In this document: piece by piece, positions 33,103 to 41,435 of the stretch | Layout of the letters: every line of letters begins with the position of its first letter | Numbering within the stretch: position 1 is the first letter of the stretch | Source of the DNA: CBDCGJ01 sp965216645 | Lineage (GTDB): Bacteria > Pseudomonadota > Alphaproteobacteria > GCA-2731375 | NCBI GenBank assembly: GCA_965216645.1 | Contig: CBDCGJ010000028.1 | Span: forward strand, 62,001-126,000 | Length of the DNA stretch: 64,000 bases | Direction of reading: 5' to 3' | Made by a program: the position numbers and the translations under genes | Notes under the pieces: generated by a model | Databases searched by the model: none | What the model was told of the DNA's origin: nothing | Seen by the model: the letters and a program-made list of their open reading frames with translations, nothing else

Positions 33103-34005
33103 ATGTCAGCAGCACCGTTGGAACAGGAATGGGATATCCAACGACTTGCCGGCGCGCTCGGCGCCGAAGTGCGCGGCCTTCGTCTGAAAGACGCTGGCGA
33201 AGCGGAGATTGCCGCCATCAAACGGCTGCTGAACGAACATATGGTGCTGTTCTTCCCGGACCAGCATCTGACACGCCAAGAACACGTGGATTTCGGCCGC
33301 CCCTTCGGAACTCTCGAAGGGCATCCGAACCTCGGCAGTCAGATCGACGAGCATCCGGAGATTTTCCAGCTCACCGCCAGCCGGGGCGGCATCGCCGACG
33401 AGTGGCACACCGATCTGACCTTTCAGGCGCAGCCGTCGATCTACTCGATCCTGAGCATGAAAACCTGCCCGTCGAGCGGGGGCGACACCATGTGGTCCAG
33501 CCTCTATGCCGCCTTCGACGCTCTGTCACCGCCGATGCAGGAGATGTGCGAAGGACTGAGCGCCCTGCACGATGCCGACGCCCATGGCATGCCGGAGAAG
33601 ATGACGATCCATCCGGTCATCCGCGTTCACCCGGAAACCGGCCGCAAAGCGCTTTATGTCAATGAACATTTCACTCGGCGCATCGTCGAGATGAGCGCCG
33701 AGGAAAGCAACAATTTGCTGCGCTTCCTGACCCGATGGGTACAGAGCCCCCGCTTCACGGTCCGTTACCGTTGGGCCGAAGGCACCATCGGCATGTGGGA
33801 CAATCGGGCCACCCAGCATTACGTGCTGAACGATTTCGATGAGGAGCGGGTGATTGAGCGGGTCACCATTGTCGGCGACCGGGTCGAAGGCCCGCAACCG
33901 CGCTGGCGGCCTTGGACGGAAAGCGCTGGCCTGTCGGCGCAAAGCAGATACGACCGGCAGCTCCGCCGCCATCTGAAGGCGCAGGTCGCGGACGCGGCGG
34001 ACTAG
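33103..34005 (+). CDS. TauD/TfdA family Fe(II)/2-oxoglutarate dioxygenase
   Basis: 300-aa non-haem iron dioxygenase. The facial triad is visible as H102 and D104 (DEWHTDLTFQAQP) and H239 (NRATQHYVLNDF), followed by the 2-oxoglutarate-binding Arg in ERVIERVTI. The N-terminal GALGAEVRGLRL and VLFFPDQHLTRQEHVDFGRP are typical of TauD/TfdA. AGGAGAG precedes the ATG. Members hydroxylate taurine, phenoxyacetates, alkyl sulfates or carnitine-like compounds. The substrate is unknown here. The following VOC gene starts 11 bases after the stop. Confidence 0.91.
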   Translation: MSAAPLEQEWDIQRLAGALGAEVRGLRLKDAGEAEIAAIKRLLNEHMVLFFPDQHLTRQEHVDFGRPFGTLEGHPNLGSQIDEHPEIFQLTASRGGIADEWHTDLTFQAQPSIYSILSMKTCPSSGGDTMWSSLYAAFDALSPPMQEMCEGLSALHDADAHGMPEKMTIHPVIRVHPETGRKALYVNEHFTRRIVEMSAEESNNLLRFLTRWVQSPRFTVRYRWAEGTIGMWDNRATQHYVLNDFDEERVIERVTIVGDRVEGPQPRWRPWTESAGLSAQSRYDRQLRRHLKAQVADAAD

Positions 34006-34016
34006 GGTTCCGAACG

Positions 34017-34460
34017 ATGGCGGATATCGGCCACACCACCAATCTCGAGAAGCCGGATGGGGACAGCTATGGCCGGGCCCTGCACGGCTTCGGGGTCAAC
34101 CTGCTGGTCCGCGACATGCTCGCCTCGGTGCGTTTCCTCGTCGAGGTGATGGGCGTCGAGCAGGTCTATTCCAACGAAGACTTCGCGATCATGCGGCACG
34201 GCGGCATGGAATTCATGCTGCATACGGATGGGACCTATCATTCCAACCCCTTGCTCAGCCTGACCGGCGACGGCGCCGTTCGCGGCGTCGGTGTGGAGTT
34301 GCGCCTCTACGGCGTCGACCCGGACGAAGCCGTCGCCCGGGCCGAAGCCCGTGGCGACGAAATTCTGCAATCCGCTACCGACAAACCTCACGGTCTACGT
34401 GAAGCCTTCATCTTCGATCCGGACGGCTATGTCTGGGTACCGGGGCGGGAGAAGGACTAA
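34017..34460 (+). CDS. VOC family protein
   Basis: 147-aa glyoxalase/bleomycin-resistance/dioxygenase fold protein. The first beta-alpha-beta unit is GVNLLVRDMLASVRFLVEVM, with GMEFMLHTDGTYHSN; the second unit contains GVELRLYGVDPDEAVARAEA and ends with REAFIFDPDGYVWVPGREKD, the conserved C-terminal metal-ligand strand. I start at 34017 (MADIGHTTN), just after the TauD-type stop. Probably a small enzyme or binding protein that acts in the same pathway as the TauD-type enzyme. Confidence 0.83.
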   Translation: MADIGHTTNLEKPDGDSYGRALHGFGVNLLVRDMLASVRFLVEVMGVEQVYSNEDFAIMRHGGMEFMLHTDGTYHSNPLLSLTGDGAVRGVGVELRLYGVDPDEAVARAEARGDEILQSATDKPHGLREAFIFDPDGYVWVPGREKD

Positions 34461-34473
34461 ACGCGGTCGGTCT

Positions 34474-35325
34474 TCAACCCGCCGGGTCGAACTTCCGCGG
34501 TCGGTAGTCCAGCGCCACCTGGGCCGGTGTCATATCGAACGTCAAATCCTCATTCATCCGATGAACCATCGCTGGTGAAAAACGCCGAGGCGCCAACACC
34601 GCGACCAACATGGCGTAAAGCCAAACCGGAAGACGCGGCGCGAAACTGCGATGCGGGACGGTCTCGGCTATACGGGCGACCATGTCGCGATAGGTCAATG
34701 TCTCGCCGCCCGGCAAATCCAAGGTTTGATCGTAGGCTCGGGGATTGCCTATGGCCGCCACGGCGGCGGCGGCCAGGTCGTCGGCGTGAACCGGTTGCCG
34801 ACGGCCGAGGCCCGGCGCGGCAATCGGAAAGACGCGAAAGCGCCGCAGGCATTGGGCGATGAAGGCCACATTCTCCCCTTGACCTTCGCCATAGATCAGG
34901 GTCGGCCGCAAGATCGTTAGCGGCCTATCCAATTCCGCACACACGGTCCGCAACGTTTCGCCGGCCCAGTGAAATTCTTCCGCGTCGCGATGCTCCTTCG
35001 GGTCGCGGCTGGCGAATTTGCTGATCTCGCTGGTCGTGCCGAACGCGATCAGTTGCTCGAAGCGCGGCAAACGTCCGAGAAACCGCGCCAGGAGAGGAAT
35101 GCGCAGCAAGGAAATCACCACCCCGCAAGGCTCAAGCGGCACCTGGCCCGGCGCCGTAATATCGAAACTAAGCCATTCGACGGACGGGTCGGCATCCGCA
35201 GGCCGCGGACCGCGCGACTGACAAGCGACGATATAGCCCTCCGCCAGCAGGCGCCGCACCAAATGCCGCGCTACCAGACTATTGGCGCCTAAGATGGTGA
35301 CCCGTTGACCTTCGCCCGCGCTCAC
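34474..35325 (-). CDS. NAD(P)-binding epimerase/dehydratase-like protein
   Basis: 283-aa extended short-chain dehydrogenase fold. The nucleotide-binding loop is VTILGANSLVARHLVRRL, GxxSxxxR-like in place of the classical GxxGxxG. The later ILRPTLIYGEGQGENVAFIA and RQPVHADDLAAAAVAAIG match epimerase family motifs. A YxxxK active site is not evident (HRDAEEFHWAGE lies at that region), so it may act as a reductase of another type or bind NAD(P) without classical catalysis. It overlaps the enolase-superfamily gene by 4 bases and is the last of a three-gene unit with a VOC gene. Confidence 0.8.
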   Translation of the reverse strand: MSAGEGQRVTILGANSLVARHLVRRLLAEGYIVACQSRGPRPADADPSVEWLSFDITAPGQVPLEPCGVVISLLRIPLLARFLGRLPRFEQLIAFGTTSEISKFASRDPKEHRDAEEFHWAGETLRTVCAELDRPLTILRPTLIYGEGQGENVAFIAQCLRRFRVFPIAAPGLGRRQPVHADDLAAAAVAAIGNPRAYDQTLDLPGGETLTYRDMVARIAETVPHRSFAPRLPVWLYAMLVAVLAPRRFSPAMVHRMNEDLTFDMTPAQVALDYRPRKFDPAG

Positions 35326-36407
35326 GTCACTCGATGGGGTTCAAGGCCATCCCAATCGAAGGTGAATCCGACGCCAGGCGCCGTCGGTATCGCCACCATG
35401 CCATCCTCGTCGATCGTCATGCGTTCATTGAACAGCGGTTCGAACCAAGGCATATGCTCCGCATAGATTGCGCCCGACGCGGCACAAAGATGCAGGCTAT
35501 GTTCCGTGAAGATATGCGGGGAGAACGGAACCTCAGCCGCCGCCATCTGCCCGACCGCGCGGCGGAAATCCGTATAGCCGCCCATCCGCTGCAAGTCCGG
35601 CATCAAGATATCCGCCGACCGTTTTTCGATCATCCTCGCTAGGCCGAAGCAGAGATACTCCGTCTCCCCGCTGGCGATCGGCGTGTCGAGGGCGGCGGCG
35701 ATATGGGCATGACCCGCATGGTCCCAGGTCGGCACGGGCTCCTCGAACCAAGCTAGATTATAGCGCTCGAGTTCCCGGCCGAGACGAATGGCATGGTCCA
35801 CGGTCAGGCCTTGATTGGCGTCGGCCATCAACGTGACATCTTCACCGATCGCCGCGCGCACCGCCGCGACCCGTTCGATATCGGTGGCAATTTTGGCCGA
35901 GCCCAAACGGAGCTTCATGGCCTTGAAGCCTTGCGCGAGGAAGGCCTTGGCCTCCGCCTGCAATTCGTCGATCGTGCGGGAAAGCCATAGCCCTCCGCTG
36001 GCATAGACCGCGACCCGGTCGCGGCCGCCGCCAAACAGACGGTAGAGCGGCAGACCGGCCACCATGCCGACGATATCCCAGCAGGCCACATCGATCGGGG
36101 TCATGGCATGGACCGCAACCCCGGCCTGGCCGTAGAAATTCAAACGCCGAAGATTTTTGTCGAAGATCGCTTCCGGCGACAGCGGATCCTGCCCGATCGA
36201 CGCCGTCGCCAGGCCCTTGGTCATCTCCTCTACCGCGCGCATGCCGGCGAGATCGAAGCCGAACGCATAGCCTTCGCCCCGCACGCCCTCATCGGTATCA
36301 ACAGACAGGAGCAGGCAGACGACCCGTTCGATTTGGTGGATCGAAGTCTTCAACGGTTCCGCCAGCGGTAGTTCGACCAAGGACGTGTCGAAGCCAGTGA
36401 TGCGCAT
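35322..36407 (-). CDS. mandelate racemase / muconate lactonizing enzyme family protein
   Basis: 361-aa enolase-superfamily enzyme. The N-terminal capping domain is VELPLAEPLKTSIHQIERVV. In the barrel, GFKAMKLRLGSAKIATDIER carries the first Lys of the KxK motif, with Arg at the second position. Metal ligands lie in VTLMADANQGL (D), AWFEEPVPTWDHAGH (E) and ASGETEYLCFGLA (E). Further on are ILMPDLQRMGGYTDFRRAVG and SPHIFTEHSLHLCAAS, with a candidate His. It probably abstracts a proton alpha to a carboxylate for racemisation, dehydration or cycloisomerisation. It is coupled with VOC (upstream, shared TGATG) and NAD epimerase-like (downstream) genes. Confidence 0.9.
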   Translation of the reverse strand: MRITGFDTSLVELPLAEPLKTSIHQIERVVCLLLSVDTDEGVRGEGYAFGFDLAGMRAVEEMTKGLATASIGQDPLSPEAIFDKNLRRLNFYGQAGVAVHAMTPIDVACWDIVGMVAGLPLYRLFGGGRDRVAVYASGGLWLSRTIDELQAEAKAFLAQGFKAMKLRLGSAKIATDIERVAAVRAAIGEDVTLMADANQGLTVDHAIRLGRELERYNLAWFEEPVPTWDHAGHAHIAAALDTPIASGETEYLCFGLARMIEKRSADILMPDLQRMGGYTDFRRAVGQMAAAEVPFSPHIFTEHSLHLCAASGAIYAEHMPWFEPLFNERMTIDEDGMVAIPTAPGVGFTFDWDGLEPHRVT

Positions 36408-36769
36408 CAGCTATTCTCGACCAGCTGGATGCGCCAACCGTCCGGGTCGCGAATATCCACATTGGTGCGGCCGGTCGAGGCGATGTGACGTGGCGGGGAT
36501 TCGACACGCACCGGTCCATCCTTCAAAACTTCGTAGGCCGCCGCCGCGTCATCGATGCGAAGGGCGATGTGATTGATGCCGATGACTTCCTCGCCGGACA
36601 CCTGATGCAACTCGAACACCGGCTGACCATCGCCCGGCGGCTTCATCTCGACCGATCCGCCGTGATGATCGGTGCGACGGACATGCTCGAATCCCAGGGC
36701 TTCGAAAAACCGGACATAGCCGTCCAGATCGTTGACGATAATCTCGATATGGTCGATGCCGCTGATCAT
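36407..36769 (-). CDS. VOC family protein
   Basis: 120-aa glyoxalase-fold protein. It starts MISGIDHIEIIVNDLDGYVR with a metal-ligand His in the first strand, then ALGFEHVRR; the second half has IGINHIALRIDDAAAAYEVL and ends VDIRDPDGWRIQLVENS with the typical final Glu. The start at 36769 follows GAGGGG; a longer reading frame adds unlikely residues. The stop overlaps the ATG of the enolase-superfamily gene. It resembles methylmalonyl-CoA epimerase or lactoylglutathione lyase-like small VOC enzymes; the true substrate is unknown. Confidence 0.85.
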   Translation of the reverse strand: MISGIDHIEIIVNDLDGYVRFFEALGFEHVRRTDHHGGSVEMKPPGDGQPVFELHQVSGEEVIGINHIALRIDDAAAAYEVLKDGPVRVESPPRHIASTGRTNVDIRDPDGWRIQLVENS

Positions 36770-36858
36770 GCCGCCGCCCCTCATACATTGTCGCGAGGGG
36801 CAGATCATAGGCTTTGTCGGTACCGGATGCCAGCTAACCGGCGAACACCCACCTCTTG

Positions 36859-37173
36859 CTAGCGGTCTTCTTTTTCCGTACCCTCAAGCCAGGCTTTGAA
36901 CGCGGCCTTCTCTTCCAGACTTAGCTGCAAAGACAGGCCCGCAAGGGTTCGCCGGATATGTCGGACTTCGGCTTGAAACTCGCCCAGCTCCTCGAGCTCC
37001 AAAGTCACGATCTGACCGATCTGGAGCTCCAAATCGCTGGTCACCAAGACGCCGCCTTCCGAGATATCGTCGATGACACAGGGCGCGGACATATCACCCG
37101 CATGGATCGCCGCGACCTCGAAGACTTTCCAGCGCGGGAATTGTCGGGAATCAGGCTTTTCACTCTCGGTCAT
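36859..37173 (-). CDS. PilZ domain protein
   Basis: 104-aa single-domain PilZ protein, a likely c-di-GMP effector. Both binding motifs are present: RxxxR as SRQFPRWKVFE near the N-terminus and DxSxxG as VIDDISEGGVLVTSD (about 33-47). The rest forms the PilZ beta-barrel with GQIVTLELEELGEF and a C-terminal helix. It is encoded alone between the VOC gene and an oppositely oriented hypothetical gene, so its target is not indicated. Confidence 0.9.
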   Translation of the reverse strand: MTESEKPDSRQFPRWKVFEVAAIHAGDMSAPCVIDDISEGGVLVTSDLELQIGQIVTLELEELGEFQAEVRHIRRTLAGLSLQLSLEEKAAFKAWLEGTEKEDR

Positions 37174-37319
37174 TATTATTACTCGTTAAATGACGTCACT
37201 CTATTTGGCGCCAAGGAAGATAACATGTCACCGTCACTTCCACTAGGCCCGCAAATTCGCCCAACCTGTCATGATGTGGTATCGGAACTTACTTAATATT
37301 CCGTAACCGGGGGACTTCG

Positions 37320-37817
37320 ATGAGCAGCACGCGCCTCGATGGCGTAATCCGGCCGATCAGCAAGTCCGAACCGCCGTTGGCGACCGACGGCGATATCGTT
37401 CGAATTGGCGAAGCTGTCTTGGCCGGCACTCATCCCTATCTTAACTGGACCCATTTGGCTCATTGCGCGACCACGATCTATCTGCTGCGGGAACGGCCCG
37501 ACATGAACTTGGAAGCGGAGATGCCAAAGATCATTCGCCGCTACAATGACGCAATCGGCGTGGCAAATACGCCGGACAGCGGCTACCACCATACTTTAAC
37601 GCTGTTCTACATCGGCGTGATCCGGAAATTCCTGGATGATAACTGCATGGGATTGGGCCTTGCGTCGGCGGTCGACGCCTTGCGGCGCTCCCCGATCGGC
37701 AAACGCGAATTCGTTCTCAATTACTACTCCAGAGACCACCTTTTCAATCCGGCGACACGCGAGCAATGGGTGGCGCCTGATCTCAAACCCTTGCCGTATG
37801 GTTCGGGGCTCCGATAG
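37320..37817 (+). CDS. conserved hypothetical protein
   Basis: 165-aa soluble protein without signal peptide or membrane segments. It has a His-rich helical pattern: GTHPYLNWTHLAHCATTIYL, then GYHHTLTLFYIGVIRKFL. Similar WxHxxH...YHxTxT arrangements occur in small uncharacterised bacterial proteins, and the conserved His residues suggest metal or substrate binding. A weak GGGG lies close to the ATG. The amidohydrolase gene starts 33 bases after the stop on the same strand, so the two may be an operon. I do not assign a function. Confidence 0.75.
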   Translation: MSSTRLDGVIRPISKSEPPLATDGDIVRIGEAVLAGTHPYLNWTHLAHCATTIYLLRERPDMNLEAEMPKIIRRYNDAIGVANTPDSGYHHTLTLFYIGVIRKFLDDNCMGLGLASAVDALRRSPIGKREFVLNYYSRDHLFNPATREQWVAPDLKPLPYGSGLR

Positions 37818-37850
37818 ACTTCGCGGCAGAGCGAGAGATAGGAATGACAC

Positions 37851-39560
37851 ATGCATGATCTGGTGGTGCGCAACGCAACGTTAATCGACGGCTCCGGCCA
37901 ACCGCGCCGGACCGTTGACGTGACGATCGACAACGGCCGCTTCACGGACATCGATGGATCCGTCGGTCAAGGCCGGCGCGAAATCGATGCCAAGGGCGAT
38001 CTCATGACTCCGGGTTGGGTCGATATTCATACGCATTTCGATGGCCAGGCGACCTGGGATCCTTATCTCACCCCTTCCTCCTGGCACGGCGTCACCACCG
38101 CCGTGTTCGGCAATTGCAGCGTCGGCTTCGCGCCGGTGCGCCCGGGACAGGAACGCTATTTGATCAACCTGATGGAAGGTGTGGAGGATATTCCCGAAAG
38201 CGTGCTTGCGGAGGGCATCGAATTTCGGTGGGAAAGCTTCCCGGAATATTTGGACGTCTTGGAAAGCATGCCCCGGATTATGGATATCGGAGCGCAAATG
38301 CCCCATGCCGCCCTGCGCTATTATGTTATGGGCGACCGGGGCGCCGATCATGCGGAACAACCGACCGAACCAGAAATCGAGCAGATGGGAACGTTGCTCG
38401 AGGACGCGCTTAGAGCCGGCGCGTTGGGCTTCACCACCTCGCGCACCACGAAGCATCGCGCAGCCGACGGACGGATGACGCCGAGCCTGACGGCGGCGGA
38501 AGCGGAACTGGCCGGGCTGGCGCGGGCGATGCGCCGGACCGGGCTCGGCGTATTTCAGGTCAATTCGGATCTTGGCGACAACGATTTCGACCGCCTACGC
38601 CAGGCGGCGGAAATCGCCGACCGGCCGCTATCGATCCTCTTGGTTCAAGTCGACGCGGCGCCGGACCTTTGGTCGGAGACCCTGGACAATATCTCTCAAG
38701 CTTGCCGGGACGGCATGACCGTCAACGCACAAGTAGGCATCCGCCCGATCAGCATGATGGTCGGTCTCGAAGGCTCCGTGCATCCCTTCCTCAGTCATCC
38801 GGCTTGGCGAGCCTTGTCCGACCTGACACCGCAGCAACGCTTGGCGCGGATTGGTGGCGATCCGGAATTACAACGGCAACTGGTCGAGGACCTGCCGGAC
38901 AACGGTCACACCCGTTGGATGCGCAAGGCGATGGAGCGGACATTCGAACTCGGCGATCCGGTCGATTACGAGCCGAACGCCGCCGACAGCGTCGCCAACC
39001 GGGCGCGGCGGGAGAACAAAGATCCGATCGCCAAAGCTCTGGAACTGATGTTGCAGAACGACGGTTGGACCCTGCTGTTTCATCCTTTCGAGAACTATAA
39101 TGGCGGCGACCTCGAAGCGGTACATCGCATGCTGACACACCCCCACACCGTTTGCGGTATCGCCGACGCCGGCGCCCATGTCGGTTTGATCTGCGACGCC
39201 GGTGCGCCGACTTATCTGCTGACCCACTGGGGCCGCGACCGCAAGCGGGGCGAACGCCTGTCGCTCGAATTCCTGGTCAAACGCCAGACTTGGGATACGG
39301 CGGCGAGTTATGCCCTGAACGACCGCGGTCTGGTCGCGCCCGGCTACAAGGCCGATTTCAATATCATTGATTTCGACGCATTGCGCAGCCATCAGCCAGA
39401 GCTGGTTTTCGACTTACCCGCGGGCGGCAAACGGATCGTTCAAAAAGCGTCCGGCTACCGCCACACCTTCGTCTCGGGATTGGAAGTGATGCGCGATGGC
39501 GAAGCCACCGGCGAACTGCCTGGAAAGTTGATCCGCGGACCTCAGAAGGTTGCCGCCTAA
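37851..39560 (+). CDS. N-acyl-D-amino-acid deacylase-like amidohydrolase
   Basis: 569-aa metal-dependent hydrolase of the D-aminoacylase branch. The N-terminal beta sandwich is LVVRNATLIDGSGQPRRTVD. The HxH metal motif is PGWVDIHTHFDGQATWDP, and the metal-bridging Cys is in VFGNCSVGFAPVRPG. A later Asp ligand lies in VCGIADAGAHVGLICDAGAP. The C-terminus returns to the beta sandwich (APGYKADFNIIDFDALR). Members hydrolyse N-acyl-D-amino acids or related N-substituted compounds. This fits the D-amino acid theme of the hydantoin operon 12 kb away, though there is no direct link. Its stop overlaps the convergent DUF3833 gene. Confidence 0.87.
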   Translation: MHDLVVRNATLIDGSGQPRRTVDVTIDNGRFTDIDGSVGQGRREIDAKGDLMTPGWVDIHTHFDGQATWDPYLTPSSWHGVTTAVFGNCSVGFAPVRPGQERYLINLMEGVEDIPESVLAEGIEFRWESFPEYLDVLESMPRIMDIGAQMPHAALRYYVMGDRGADHAEQPTEPEIEQMGTLLEDALRAGALGFTTSRTTKHRAADGRMTPSLTAAEAELAGLARAMRRTGLGVFQVNSDLGDNDFDRLRQAAEIADRPLSILLVQVDAAPDLWSETLDNISQACRDGMTVNAQVGIRPISMMVGLEGSVHPFLSHPAWRALSDLTPQQRLARIGGDPELQRQLVEDLPDNGHTRWMRKAMERTFELGDPVDYEPNAADSVANRARRENKDPIAKALELMLQNDGWTLLFHPFENYNGGDLEAVHRMLTHPHTVCGIADAGAHVGLICDAGAPTYLLTHWGRDRKRGERLSLEFLVKRQTWDTAASYALNDRGLVAPGYKADFNIIDFDALRSHQPELVFDLPAGGKRIVQKASGYRHTFVSGLEVMRDGEATGELPGKLIRGPQKVAA

Positions 39561-40105
39561 GCGGCTTTGCCGGCGGCGGCTGGGCGGCGGAAGAACAACG
39601 TCACCTGACCGATTTCCAGTCCCCATTTGGTGATGTTGGCCCGATTGATGATGACGCCACCGGTTTGCAGGAACAGCCAGTCATCGAAAGTGACCCGCCA
39701 GGTCCCGTCGCCAACCTTCAAGTCCATTTGATAGCGCCAATTCATGGCGTTGCCGGCGATCCTCCCCTCCGCCAGGCCGACCACGTCGCCGGCGGTTCCT
39801 TGGAATCTGTTACCGGCCAACCGCTCGATCCGCCAAACACGACGATCGGTGCCGCCGTCGCTATACCGGAAACGTTCGTCGAGGGTTAGCATATTGCCGT
39901 CGACCGTCCCGTCGATGGTGACGTGAAACTGGCGTCGAACCTTGCCAAAGCGGTCTTGAAACATGCCCCAGGCTTCGGTCCGGCCCTCGAAGTAGCCGAA
40001 CAAGTCAAGTTCGGGTCGATTGTCCTGGAAATCGTCTAGGCTCATGCCACCACATCCATATAGAAGGAGCAAAAACGGAATGGCCAGCAGCGCGCGCTTG
40101 ATCAA
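39557..40105 (-). CDS. DUF3833 family lipoprotein
   Basis: 182-aa predicted lipoprotein. The N-terminus MIKRALLAIPFLLLLYGCGG contains a lipobox (LLYGC) for lipidation at C18. The following segment includes LDLFGYFEGRTEAWGMFQDR and is typical of DUF3833, a lipocalin-like beta-barrel family. DUF3833 genes commonly occur with DUF1365, Cfa-like methyltransferase and flavin amine oxidase genes in light or singlet-oxygen response clusters, and here it ends such an operon, 10 bases after the MFS gene. A role in lipid handling at the membrane is inferred only from that company. Confidence 0.87.
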   Translation of the reverse strand: MIKRALLAIPFLLLLYGCGGMSLDDFQDNRPELDLFGYFEGRTEAWGMFQDRFGKVRRQFHVTIDGTVDGNMLTLDERFRYSDGGTDRRVWRIERLAGNRFQGTAGDVVGLAEGRIAGNAMNWRYQMDLKVGDGTWRVTFDDWLFLQTGGVIINRANITKWGLEIGQVTLFFRRPAAAGKAA

Positions 40106-40115
40106 TTCAAATCAC

Positions 40116-41435
40116 CTATTCTGCGGCGGCTCGTGCCGTTAACCGCTTGCGGATTGCAACCTGTTGCCGGCCGGCGATGGGAAAGCGCCACATCATCAAC
40201 ACAGCGATCAATTTCAATACGATGGGAATCAGGGCGTAGATCACCACCAAAACCGCGACCGCCGCCGGGTCGTCGCCTAAGCCCGCAAAATCGAGCAGTG
40301 GGTAGGCAATGCCGACGGCGAGCGCCAACGCCAACTTGACCGCCATATTCCAGAACGAAAACAACAACGCCGTGCGGTCTGCGCGGAACCGCAAGCGATC
40401 CCAGTCGGCCACATCGGCCTGGATCGAGGGCGGCAACACCAGATCCGCACCCAAACAGGCGCCGGTCACCAGACAAATCGCCGCATAGAGCCAATGATCG
40501 CCGGGGCCCAGAATCCATGCGAAAGAGAACACGATGGAGGCCAGCAACATGGAGCCGCACCATACCCGATGCTTCCCGAAACGCTCGGCGAGCCGCAGCC
40601 AGAGCGGGATGGCCGCGATGGCGGCGGCAAAATAGACAAGCAGAAACACGCCGCGCGCCGCTTCCTCCGCTTGCAATACATGTTGCACAAACAGCACGAA
40701 GCAGACGGCGGGGAACCCGTTGGCAAGGCCGTTCACGAACCAGGCCGCCAACAAGCGCCCGAACAACCGGTTTCGCAAAAGTGAAAGGCCGCCCGTCGAA
40801 ATTTTCGCGTGCCGCCGGCCAACATCGGGTAGCCGGCGCAAGGCAACACACAACGCTGCCCCACCGACGACGACGGTGACCCAGGCCAGCAGCTGGAACT
40901 GCATCCGCACGCCCCGTTCGGCCAGCAAGGCGATAACGATGCCCGCACCGACAATCCCCAACAAGCCGAATCCTTCGCGGCTTGCGGTCAACCGGCTCCT
41001 GGCTTGATAACCGGGCTCCAGCTCGGCGGCCCAGGCGAGATAAGGGATCTGCACGGCGGTCCAACCCAAAAACAGCAGGCCGCCCCAACCGACGAGATAA
41101 CCTGGCGAAACGGTCTCGGGCGGCGAAAACAACGCCAGCAAAGCCGGGCCCGCTAAAACGGCACCGACGGCCATCGGCCATTTACGCCGGCCTGATTTGA
41201 CCGGCAGACGGTCGGACACCCACCCCAAGACCGGATCGCTGACCACGTCAAACAAACGGACGAACAGCAGGCAGATCCCGACGGTCGCGAGACCCAGCCC
41301 AAGATCTTCCGCGTAGAACGGCGGCAGGAGGACGAACGCCGGGATCGTCGGCACCGCCAGCGCCAGCGCCGGCACGCCGTAAGTCAATGTCTGCGATCGA
41401 TTAAGACGGGCGTCGCAGCTTGAAGAATCGGACAT
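40116..41435 (-). CDS. MFS transporter, glycoside-pentoside-hexuronide (GPH)-like
   Basis: 439-aa transporter with about 12 hydrophobic segments. The GPH/MelB-type N-terminus is LTYGVPALALAVPTIPAFVL, and LFVRLFDVVSDPVLGWVSDR is the diagnostic Na+-symporter-like loop after transmembrane 2 (D-x-x-x-D-P). I start at 41435 (MSDSSSCDARLNRS), inside the end of the Cfa-like gene (35-base overlap); the longer frame upstream encodes non-family sequence. MFS genes of this kind recur in DUF1365/Cfa/DUF3833 clusters. The transported compound is unknown; a lipid or glycolipid is possible. Confidence 0.85.
   Translation of the reverse strand: MSDSSSCDARLNRSQTLTYGVPALALAVPTIPAFVLLPPFYAEDLGLGLATVGICLLFVRLFDVVSDPVLGWVSDRLPVKSGRRKWPMAVGAVLAGPALLALFSPPETVSPGYLVGWGGLLFLGWTAVQIPYLAWAAELEPGYQARSRLTASREGFGLLGIVGAGIVIALLAERGVRMQFQLLAWVTVVVGGAALCVALRRLPDVGRRHAKISTGGLSLLRNRLFGRLLAAWFVNGLANGFPAVCFVLFVQHVLQAEEAARGVFLLVYFAAAIAAIPLWLRLAERFGKHRVWCGSMLLASIVFSFAWILGPGDHWLYAAICLVTGACLGADLVLPPSIQADVADWDRLRFRADRTALLFSFWNMAVKLALALAVGIAYPLLDFAGLGDDPAAVAVLVVIYALIPIVLKLIAVLMMWRFPIAGRQQVAIRKRLTARAAAE

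Noticed and set aside
40102..41181. 359-codon minus-strand open frame in another frame of the MFS gene
   Set aside because: Arg/Gly-rich shadow; the overlapping frame encodes a normal GPH-type transporter.
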